This document shows positions 58,089-64,000 of a stretch of DNA of 64,000 nt, in pieces. This DNA comes from Kitasatospora mediocidica KCTC 9733 (GTDB taxonomy: Bacteria; Actinomycetota; Actinomycetes; Streptomycetales; Streptomycetaceae), in the NCBI RefSeq assembly GCF_000744225.1, contig NZ_JQLN01000001.1, positions 930,001 to 994,000 of the forward strand. Direction: 5' to 3'. Below the pieces are notes generated by a model that saw only the letters and a program-made list of their open reading frames with translations, searched no databases and was not told where the DNA came from. The position numbers and the translations under genes are program-made. How positions within the stretch are numbered: the stretch's first letter is position 1; every line of letters starts with the position of its first letter.

Positions 58089-58176
58089 CTGGCACGACGG
58101 CCTCGCCGAGCGCGCTACGGTGGGCCGACTACGGTGGCGGAGAGCGACCAGCAGAGGGCGAGGGCGACAGAGCGTC

Positions 58177-60567
58177 ATGGGTGAGCACAGGGTCCGGGTC
58201 ACGCAGGACAGCGGCTCGCGCTGGCGGCGCCGCGCCGGGGAGTACGAGACGCTGGCCGAGGCCCTCGCCGCCGCCGAACCGGGCGACACCCTCACGCTGC
58301 GCCCCGGGGTGTTCCGGGAGAACGTCGTCCTGGACAAGCCGGTGACCCTGCAGCCCGCCGAGGGCCCGGGCACCGTGCGACTGGACCCGCCCTCCGGTGT
58401 CACGCTCACCATCACCGCGGCCGCCGTCGTGCGCGACCTGCTGATCGAGGGCTACGACAGCTCGGCCGCCGCCGTCCTGATCACCGGCCCGGAGGCCGCC
58501 GCCCGGCTGACCGGCTGCCGGGTGGACACCCACTCCGCGGTCGGCATCGAGGTGGACGACCGGGCCGACCCCACGCTCACCGGCTGCACGGTGGCCAATC
58601 CGGCGGGTCTGGGCCTGCGGCTGCGGGGCGGGGCGAGCGCCGCCTTCGAGGAGTGCGAGGTCTCCGCCGCCGGACAGGCCGGACTGGCCGTCCTGGAGGG
58701 CGCGAGCGCGCGCCTCACCCGCTGCCGGCTGCACCACGCCGCCGGAGCCGGCGTGCTGCTCACCGACGCCGGCAGTCGGGCCGACCTGACGGGCTGTGAG
58801 ATCTACGAGATCCGCGGCAGCGGGGTGCAGGCGGAGGCCAAGGCGGCCGGCCGGCTGACCGAGTGTGAGATCCACCGGGTCACCGGCAACGGCCTGACCC
58901 TGGACACCGAAGCCGAACTGACCCTGGTCGGCTCCCGGTTGCACGATCTGCCGGAGAACGCCGCCGATCTTCGCGGCCGTTCGCTGCTGACGCTGGAACA
59001 GACCAACATCCGGGCGTTCGGCCGCGGCGCGCTCTCGGTCTGGGACCCGGGCACCCGGGTCGAGGCCACCGGGTGCGAGATCGAGGACAGCACCGGGGAC
59101 TACCCGGCGATCTGGGTCAGCGACGGCGCGCAGCTCACGCTGGCCGACTGCTCGCTGCACGACCTGCCCGACGCGCTCTTCGTGCTGGACCGCGACTCCC
59201 GGGCCACCGTGACGGACACCTCGTTCAGCCGGATCCGCAGCTCGGCGGTCTCGGTCAGCTCGGGCGCCTCGGTCGCGCTGGAACGCTGCCGGGTCCAGCA
59301 GGCCGGGACCGGGATGTGGTTCCGCGACCACGGCAGCGGCGGGCTGCTGACGGGCTGTGAGATCTCCGACGTGGCGACCGGGGTGATCGTCACCAAGGGT
59401 GCCGACCCGGTGCTGCGCGACTGTGTGGTGCGCGGCAGCGCGGAGGCCGCGGTGTACGTCTCGGCGCAGGGGCGCGGCAGCTTCGAGGACTGCCGGGTGA
59501 CCCAGGGCAACGGCTTCGGCTTCCACATCATCGACGGCTGCCGCAGCGCGCTGACCCGCTGCCGGGCCGAGCAGAACGCCCGCGCCGGCTTCGAGTTCTC
59601 CGAGCCGGGCCCGGTGGTGGAGGCCTGCACCTCGGACGACATCGCGCCGAGCGCGCCGCCGCCCGAGACCGTCCCGGCGCCGCGCACGGCCCAGCTGACC
59701 AGCGCCCCCGCACTCGCACCGCTGGCGCAGATCGCGCCGATCCCGGACTGCCGCCCGGCCGACGAGGCGCTGGCCGAGCTGGACGCGCTGATCGGCCTGG
59801 CCACCGTGAAGCAGGAGGTGCGCACCCTGATCGACCTGATCGCGGTCGGCCGCCGCCGCCGGCAGGCCGGGCTCAAGGCGCCCTCGCTGCGCCGGCACCT
59901 GGTCTTCACCGGCTCCCCCGGCACCGGCAAGACCACGGTGGCCCGGCTCTACGGCGAGATCCTCGCCTCACTGGGCGTGCTGCAGCGCGGCCACCTGGTC
60001 GAGGTGGCCCGGGTCGACCTGGTCGGCGAGCACATCGGCTCCACCGCGATCCGCACCCAGGCCGCGTTCGACCAGGCCAGGGGCGGTGTGCTCTTCATCG
60101 ACGAGGCCTACGCGCTGGCCCCCGAGGACGGCGCCAGGGACTTCGGCCGGGAGGCGATCGACACCCTGGTCAAGCTGATGGAGGACCACCGCGACGAGGT
60201 CGTGGTGATCGTGGCCGGCTACACCGCCGAGATGGCGCGCTTCCTCTCCGCCAACCCCGGTGTCTCCTCGCGCTTCTCACGCACCGTCGCCTTCCCCGAC
60301 TACTCGGACGCCGAGCTGCTGGAGATCGCCCGCACCCAGTGCGTGGAGCACGAGTACGAGCTCGCGGAGTCGACCGCGGAGGCGCTGCTGGGCCACTTCT
60401 CCACGCTGCACCGAGGGCCCAACTTCGGCAACGGGCGCACCGCCCGCCAGGTCTTCGAGACCATGGTGGAGCGGCACGCGATGCGGGTGGCCCAGCTGCC
60501 GGACCCCTCCACGCAGGACCTCCAACTGCTGGTTCCGGCCGATCTTCCGCTGCCCAGGAACTCCTGA
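58177..60567 (+). CDS. Right-handed beta-helix domain fused to a CbbX/SpoVK-type AAA+ ATPase
   Basis: A 796-residue two-part protein. Residues about 1-490 form a right-handed parallel beta-helix of pectate-lyase/NosD type with about 17 rungs (YETLAEALAAAEPGDTLTLR, then repeats such as ADLTGCEIYEIRGSGVQAEA). After a Pro-rich linker (about 495-540) a single AAA+ module (about 545-796) has Walker A GSPGTGKTT (579-587), Walker B GGVLFIDEAYAL (636 on) and arginine-finger region NPGVSSRFSRTVAFPDYSDA, as in CbbX, SpoVK and EccA. The ATPase may remodel a protein recruited by the beta-helix; this is inference. No signal peptide. Confidence 0.93.
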   Translation: MGEHRVRVTQDSGSRWRRRAGEYETLAEALAAAEPGDTLTLRPGVFRENVVLDKPVTLQPAEGPGTVRLDPPSGVTLTITAAAVVRDLLIEGYDSSAAAVLITGPEAAARLTGCRVDTHSAVGIEVDDRADPTLTGCTVANPAGLGLRLRGGASAAFEECEVSAAGQAGLAVLEGASARLTRCRLHHAAGAGVLLTDAGSRADLTGCEIYEIRGSGVQAEAKAAGRLTECEIHRVTGNGLTLDTEAELTLVGSRLHDLPENAADLRGRSLLTLEQTNIRAFGRGALSVWDPGTRVEATGCEIEDSTGDYPAIWVSDGAQLTLADCSLHDLPDALFVLDRDSRATVTDTSFSRIRSSAVSVSSGASVALERCRVQQAGTGMWFRDHGSGGLLTGCEISDVATGVIVTKGADPVLRDCVVRGSAEAAVYVSAQGRGSFEDCRVTQGNGFGFHIIDGCRSALTRCRAEQNARAGFEFSEPGPVVEACTSDDIAPSAPPPETVPAPRTAQLTSAPALAPLAQIAPIPDCRPADEALAELDALIGLATVKQEVRTLIDLIAVGRRRRQAGLKAPSLRRHLVFTGSPGTGKTTVARLYGEILASLGVLQRGHLVEVARVDLVGEHIGSTAIRTQAAFDQARGGVLFIDEAYALAPEDGARDFGREAIDTLVKLMEDHRDEVVVIVAGYTAEMARFLSANPGVSSRFSRTVAFPDYSDAELLEIARTQCVEHEYELAESTAEALLGHFSTLHRGPNFGNGRTARQVFETMVERHAMRVAQLPDPSTQDLQLLVPADLPLPRNS

Positions 60568-60706
60568 CCGGCGCCGCCGCGTTGGATCGGCGGCCCGGCC
60601 GGCCACCGGATCCGCCCCGCGATCTCCGTCCGAGTGGCCCGATGCCCGGTCCGGGCGTGGCAGGATGGGCTGAACGGTTGGATCACTGAGAGGCGGGGCG
60701 GCGTAC

Positions 60707-61510
60707 GTGGCCGACAACAGCAACCTGCTAGCCGAGCAGCGCCGGGCGATGATCCTGGACGAGGTGCGCCGGCGCGGTGGCGTGCGGGTCAACGAACTGA
60801 CCCGGCGGCTGAACGTCTCGGACATGACGATCCGCAGGGACCTCGACGCGCTGGCCAAGATCGGCGCGATCGAGAAGGTGCACGGCGGGGCGGTGCCGGT
60901 CGAGGAGGCCCGCACCCACGAGCCCGGCTTCGAGGCGAAGTCCTCGCTGGAGCTGTCCGCCAAGGAGGAGATCGCCCGCGCGGCGGCCGCCCTGGTGACG
61001 CCCGGCAGCGCGATCGCGCTCTCCGGCGGCACCACGACGTTCGCGCTGGCCCAGCACCTCACCCAGGTGGCACAGCTGACCGTGGTGACCAACTCGGTCC
61101 GGGTCGCCGACGTCTTCGAACGCGCCAAGGCGCTGGGCGAGGGCGCGGGCAGCACCGTGGTGCTGACCGGCGGTGTCCGGACGCCGTCCGACTCGCTGGT
61201 CGGGCCGGTCGCGGACCGGGCGATCCGCTCGCTCCACTTCGACCTGCTCTTCCTGGGCACCCACGGCCTCTCCCCGGAGGCCGGGCTCTCCACCCCGAAC
61301 CTCGCCGAGGCGGAGACCAACCGGAACTTCGTGGCCTCCGCCCGCCGGGTCGTGGTCGTCGCCGACCACACCAAGTGGGCCACCGTGGGTCTGTCCACCT
61401 TCGCCGAGCTGGCCGAGGTGGACACCTGGGTGACCGACGCGATGCTCCCGGCCGAGGCCGCCGAGACCGCGCGCGAGTACGTCCGCGAGCTGGTGCTGGC
61501 CGGCGCCTGA
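60707..61510 (+). CDS. DeoR-family transcriptional regulator
   Basis: A 267-residue sugar-type DeoR repressor: N-terminal HTH (AEQRRAMILDEVRRRGGVRV, LNVSDMTIRRDLDALAKIG, VHGGAVPV) and a C-terminal effector domain with SGGTTTFALAQHL, TVVTNSVRVADVF, GGVRTPSDSLVGPVAD and FLGTHGLSPEAGLSTPN. Such proteins bind sugar phosphates. No sugar gene is adjacent except a ROK protein 1.8 kb away, so its target is unknown. GTG at 60707. Confidence 0.92.
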   Translation: MADNSNLLAEQRRAMILDEVRRRGGVRVNELTRRLNVSDMTIRRDLDALAKIGAIEKVHGGAVPVEEARTHEPGFEAKSSLELSAKEEIARAAAALVTPGSAIALSGGTTTFALAQHLTQVAQLTVVTNSVRVADVFERAKALGEGAGSTVVLTGGVRTPSDSLVGPVADRAIRSLHFDLLFLGTHGLSPEAGLSTPNLAEAETNRNFVASARRVVVVADHTKWATVGLSTFAELAEVDTWVTDAMLPAEAAETAREYVRELVLAGA

Positions 61511-61520
61511 GCCGCGCGGA

Positions 61521-62015
61521 TCAGGCCGGCGTCGCCGCGTAGTACCTGAGCTCCTCGTCCTCGTGCGTGAAGGCCATTCCGGCGGCCAGCATCACGCGCT
61601 GGGAGGGGAGGTTGGTGTGCTCGGTGTCGCCCAGCAGCCGGCTCACGCCCCACCCGGCGGCGGCCGCGAGGATGCCGCGGACGGCCTCGGTCGCGTAGCC
61701 CTGGCCGCGCGCCGACTCGGCCAGGCCGTAGCCGATCGCGACCGAGCCGTCCTCGTCGGGGGCGCCGTGGAAGCCGATCCCGCCGATCGCGAGGCCGTCG
61801 GAGCGGCGGCGGATCTCGTAGCCGCCGAAGGGGTGGGTGTCGCCGCCGGCCAGCGCGTGGCCCTTGAGGAACATCCGGGCGCCGACCCGCTCGCCCTGGG
61901 CCGGGTAGTCGGCGGCCCAGCGGTCGTCCGGGCCGGCCTCGCCCGCCGCGACCCGCTCCGCCTCGGCGATGGTGAGGGGGTGCAGGATCAAACGCTCTGT
62001 CAGAAGATCATTCAT
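61521..62015 (-). CDS. GNAT-family acetyltransferase
   Basis: A 164-residue N-acetyltransferase: LLTERLILHPLTIAEAERV, IGGIGFHGAPDEDGSVAIGY, the acetyl-CoA loop GYGLAESARGQGYATEAVRG, and the LAAGMAFTHEDEELRYYA end. The substrate is unknown; similar RimJ-like proteins modify proteins or small amines. It follows the cysteine desulfhydrase gene by 44 bases on the same strand, so they may be co-transcribed. The ATG lacks a clear ribosome site. Confidence 0.88.
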   Translation of the reverse strand: MNDLLTERLILHPLTIAEAERVAAGEAGPDDRWAADYPAQGERVGARMFLKGHALAGGDTHPFGGYEIRRRSDGLAIGGIGFHGAPDEDGSVAIGYGLAESARGQGYATEAVRGILAAAAGWGVSRLLGDTEHTNLPSQRVMLAAGMAFTHEDEELRYYAATPA

Positions 62016-62059
62016 GACAGAGTGACTATCACATCGCTTACTTCGCAGGCCAGATCCCG

Positions 62060-63160
62060 TTACCTCGCAGGCCAGCTCCCGTCGGCCAGGAACGCCTCCA
62101 GCTCCGCCCGGCAGGGCGCGATGTCCAGACCCTGCGCGGCCAGCCACTCGTCCGAGTAGTACTTGTCGAGATACCGGTCGCCCGGGTCGCAGATCAGCGT
62201 GACCACGCTGCCGTGCTCACCCGCGGCCCGCATCTGCGCGACGATCTTCAGCGCACTCCACAGGCCGGTCCCGCTGGAGGCGCCCGCCTTCTTGCCGAGC
62301 ACGTTCTCCAGCACCCGCATGGCGGCGATCGAGGCGGCGTCGGGGACCTTCATCATCCGGTCGATCGCGCCCGGCACGAAGCTCGGCTCCATCCGCTGCC
62401 GCCCGATCCCCTCGATCCGCGAGCCGCGCTCGGAGGTGGCCTGCGGGTCGTGCCGCAGCCAGCCGTCGAAGAAGACCGAGTTCTCCGGGTCGGCGACACA
62501 GATCCGGGTGTCGAACTGCTGGTAGTGGACATAGCGGGCGATGGTGGCCGACGTGCCGCCGGTCCCGGCCGTGGCGACGATCCAGGCGGGCTCGGGGTGC
62601 GGCTCGCGGCGCAGCTGGGCGAAGATCGACTCCGCGATGTTGTTGTTGCCGCGCCAGTCGGTGGCCCGCTCGGCATAGGTGAACTGGTCCATGTAGTGCC
62701 CGCCGGTCTCCGCGGCGAGCCGCATCGAGACCTCGTACACCTCACAGGGATCGTCCACCAGGTGACAGCTGCCGCCGTGGAACTCGATCAGGTCGATCTT
62801 CGCCTGACTCGTCGACTTGGCCATCACCGCGATGAACGGCACCCCGACCAGCGCCGCGAAGTACGCCTCCGACACGGCGGTGGAACCACTGGACGCCTCG
62901 ATCACCGGCTTGCCGGGACGGATCCACCCGTTGCACAGCCCGTAGAGGAAGAGCGAACGGGCCAACCGGTGCTTGAGACTGCCGGTCGGGTGGGTCGACT
63001 CGTCCTTCAGATAGAGGTCGATGCCCCAGGCCTCGGGAAGCGGGAAGCGCAGCAGGTGCGTGTCGGCCGAGCGGTTGGCGTCGGCCTGCACCTTGCGGAC
63101 GGCCTCCTTGAGCCAGGCACGGTAGGCGGCATCGGTACGGTCCACATCCACGGTTTCCAT
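62060..63160 (-). CDS. cds1: PLP-dependent cysteine desulfhydrase, Cds1 family
   Basis: A 366-residue fold-type II PLP enzyme. The PLP lysine (Lys63) lies in [20 protein letters not shown], with the phosphate loop [16 protein letters not shown] and [16 protein letters not shown]. Length and the [11 protein letters not shown] motif match Cds1 of mycobacteria and streptomycetes, which releases hydrogen sulphide, pyruvate and ammonia from L-cysteine, rather than CysK-type synthases. The start ATG at 63160 is preceded by a strikingly AT-rich promoter region. Confidence 0.9.
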   Translation of the reverse strand: METVDVDRTDAAYRAWLKEAVRKVQADANRSADTHLLRFPLPEAWGIDLYLKDESTHPTGSLKHRLARSLFLYGLCNGWIRPGKPVIEASSGSTAVSEAYFAALVGVPFIAVMAKSTSQAKIDLIEFHGGSCHLVDDPCEVYEVSMRLAAETGGHYMDQFTYAERATDWRGNNNIAESIFAQLRREPHPEPAWIVATAGTGGTSATIARYVHYQQFDTRICVADPENSVFFDGWLRHDPQATSERGSRIEGIGRQRMEPSFVPGAIDRMMKVPDAASIAAMRVLENVLGKKAGASSGTGLWSALKIVAQMRAAGEHGSVVTLICDPGDRYLDKYYSDEWLAAQGLDIAPCRAELEAFLADGSWPAR

Positions 63161-63205
63161 GAACTCATGGTAATCGATAACTACGATAAGTAACTTTAAC
63201 CGTAG
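63161..63205 (-). promoter_or_regulatory. AT-rich promoter region of cds1
   Basis: Within this GC-rich window the 45 bases upstream of cds1 are about 60% AT. On the minus strand they hold TACTTATCG and TAGTTATCG (direct repeat 10 bases apart) and CTACG/CGTAG ends (63181-63185 and 63201-63205) forming an inverted repeat. These can supply a -10 box and an operator; I cannot choose between the candidates. Confidence 0.5.
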
Positions 63206-63298
63206 CTCCAGCCTCCGCTTATCGCCGCCCGGCCCAGGGGTCGCACCGACGGGGGTCCGTCAGCATCCGGCTCACCGGCCTCACCCGGCTCACTCGGC

Positions 63299-64000
63299 TC
63301 ACCGCGCCGCGAGTTGGGGGTCCGCCAGGTACGGCTCCCAAGCGAGTTCGGCTGCGCCGACCAGTTCGGCGTACTCCAGTTCGGCCGGGACGATGCGGAC
63401 TTGGCAGATCCGGCCCCAGAGGCTGCGGTCGGCGACGACCGAGCGCAGGTGGTCGGGGGCGGCGGTGAGCAGGTCGCGGTGCAGGCCGCTGAGGACGATG
63501 CGGTCGGGGTTGAGGATGTTCGCCAGGCCGGCCAGGCCGATGCCCAGGAGTTTGGCCACCTCGTCGACGGCCTTGCGGGCGTCCGGGTCGTGGTCGGCAG
63601 TGCGGGCCAACGCACGGGCCTCGGCCAGCAGCGGGCGGCCGGGGGTGGGGGTCCGGCCGGCGGCGGCGAGGAGGGCCTGCGGGTCGGTCTCGACGTTGAG
63701 GCAGCCCCGGTTGCCGCAGGGGCAGTCGCGGCCGCAACGGTCGACCGTCAGATGGCCGACCTCCAGGGCGAGTCCGGTGCTGCCGGTGTGCAGGCGTCCG
63801 TCCACCACCAGGGCGCCGCCGACGCCGCGGTGTCCGGAGGTGACCAGCAGCAGGTGGCGGGCGTCGCGGCCGGCGCCGTGGCGGTGCTCGGCGAGGGCGG
63901 CGAGGTTGGCGTCGTTGGCGACGGCGGTGGGGAGCGGGTGGCGGGCGCGCGGGCCGAGGTCGACGGCGTTCAGCTGTTGGGCGAAGAGGGCGGCGACGGG
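63299..64000 (-). CDS. ROK-family protein, C-terminal part
   Basis: The gene continues beyond the window; 233 codons plus the stop are visible. Marks of the ROK family: VANDANLAALAEHRHGAG, RGVGGALVVDGRLHTGSTG, and the zinc-binding GHLTVDRCGRDCPCGNRGCL. The phosphate-binding region reads TSGHRGVGGALV, not the usual TGIGGGIV of active kinases, so this is probably a XylR/NagC-type repressor whose HTH lies outside the window, or a kinase with altered ATP binding. Confidence 0.9.
   Translation of the reverse strand, partial: PVAALFAQQLNAVDLGPRARHPLPTAVANDANLAALAEHRHGAGRDARHLLLVTSGHRGVGGALVVDGRLHTGSTGLALEVGHLTVDRCGRDCPCGNRGCLNVETDPQALLAAAGRTPTPGRPLLAEARALARTADHDPDARKAVDEVAKLLGIGLAGLANILNPDRIVLSGLHRDLLTAAPDHLRSVVADRSLWGRICQVRIVPAELEYAELVGAAELAWEPYLADPQLAAR

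Noticed and set aside
58029..58100. Short minus-strand gene coded by the 12-bp repeats (SQPISRSIARSIS-like peptide)
   Set aside because: The peptide only reflects the DNA period; there is no ribosome site or domain.
1..64000. Biosynthetic cluster around the Pls-like gene
   Set aside because: Apart from the M1 peptidase no tailoring enzymes, transporters or carrier-activating genes are adjacent, so it is a two-gene unit rather than a large cluster.
1..64000. tRNA or rRNA genes
   Set aside because: No stretch showed a cloverleaf with a GGTTCGA-type T-arm and CCA-adjacent acceptor; GGTTCGCGGGTTCCCC near 48835 has no matching arms.

Overview
The window is chromosomal DNA of a high-GC filamentous actinomycete, most likely Streptomyces or a close relative such as Kitasatospora. 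The evidence is strongly GC-biased third codon positions, many GTG starts, the crr-ptsI pair, the gylR-gylC-gylA-gylB order known from Streptomyces coelicolor, a subtilisin-inhibitor (SSI) family protein, an NsdA-like TPR regulator, a DUF397 protein and a Pls-type poly(amino acid) synthetase. I see no rRNA, tRNA, CRISPR array, integrase, transposase or phage module; the region reads as ordinary chromosome.

Layout. 1-6.7 kb: end of the PTS crr gene and ptsI, convergent acetoacetyl-CoA synthetase, two Nudix proteins (one NrtR-like) and a homocysteine S-methyltransferase. 6.8-12.1 kb: the glycerol regulon (IclR-type repressor, facilitator, kinase, G3P dehydrogenase) with two copies of a candidate GylR operator. 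12.2-15.8 kb: a PEBP-fold protein and a gluconate module (gntP, gntK, divergent FadR-type regulator). 15.9-21.3 kb: a small membrane protein, a Ser/Thr kinase gene interrupted by a one-base frameshift in a C run, a hypothetical gene behind an unusual promoter/terminator leader, an OYE-family reductase with a divergent ArsR regulator, and an SSI-like inhibitor. 21.6-27.0 kb: a membrane-bound homopoly(amino acid) synthetase of the Pls family with a tightly linked M1 peptidase. 27.2-35.0 kb: a minus-strand operon encoding an SMC/MukB-like ATPase with two small partners (a MksBEF/Wadjet-like set with no nuclease gene) ending in an antibiotic-monooxygenase/truncated-haemoglobin fusion. 35.1-39.7 kb: a membrane protein, a saccharopine-dehydrogenase-like oxidoreductase and the 5-oxoprolinase operon pxpABC. 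39.7-46.5 kb: a MerR-PP2C fusion, a HEAT-repeat protein, a PAS-like protein, a 57-residue protein, an NsdA-like regulator and a phosphotransferase. 46.5-55.5 kb: an acyl-CoA dehydrogenase-like enzyme behind a Cys-rich leader ORF, hypotheticals, a DUF397 protein, a DhaM-like protein and a deacetylase-like protein that both lack key histidines, an Asp/Glu racemase, an HpnB-like glycosyltransferase, a DsbA-like protein with a CxxS site and a GT4 glycosyltransferase. 55.6-64 kb: mscL with a zinc ribbon, a Gln/Pro-rich protein, a MOSC protein, a beta-helix/AAA+ fusion, a DeoR regulator, a GNAT, a Cds1-type cysteine desulfhydrase and the C-terminal part of a ROK protein.

Carbon uptake dominates the left end: PTS, glycerol and gluconate genes, the last two each beside a dedicated regulator. 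The most interesting parts are (i) the Pls-like synthetase with its peptidase and the TGACGGWCCGTCA boxes upstream, one further copy of which lies 34 kb away before mscL; (ii) the nuclease-less condensin-like operon whose ATPase has an atypical P-loop and Walker B; (iii) two-domain fusions (MerR-PP2C, beta-helix-AAA+, ABM-trHb); and (iv) a cluster at 49.7-54 kb of proteins that keep their fold but have lost catalytic residues.
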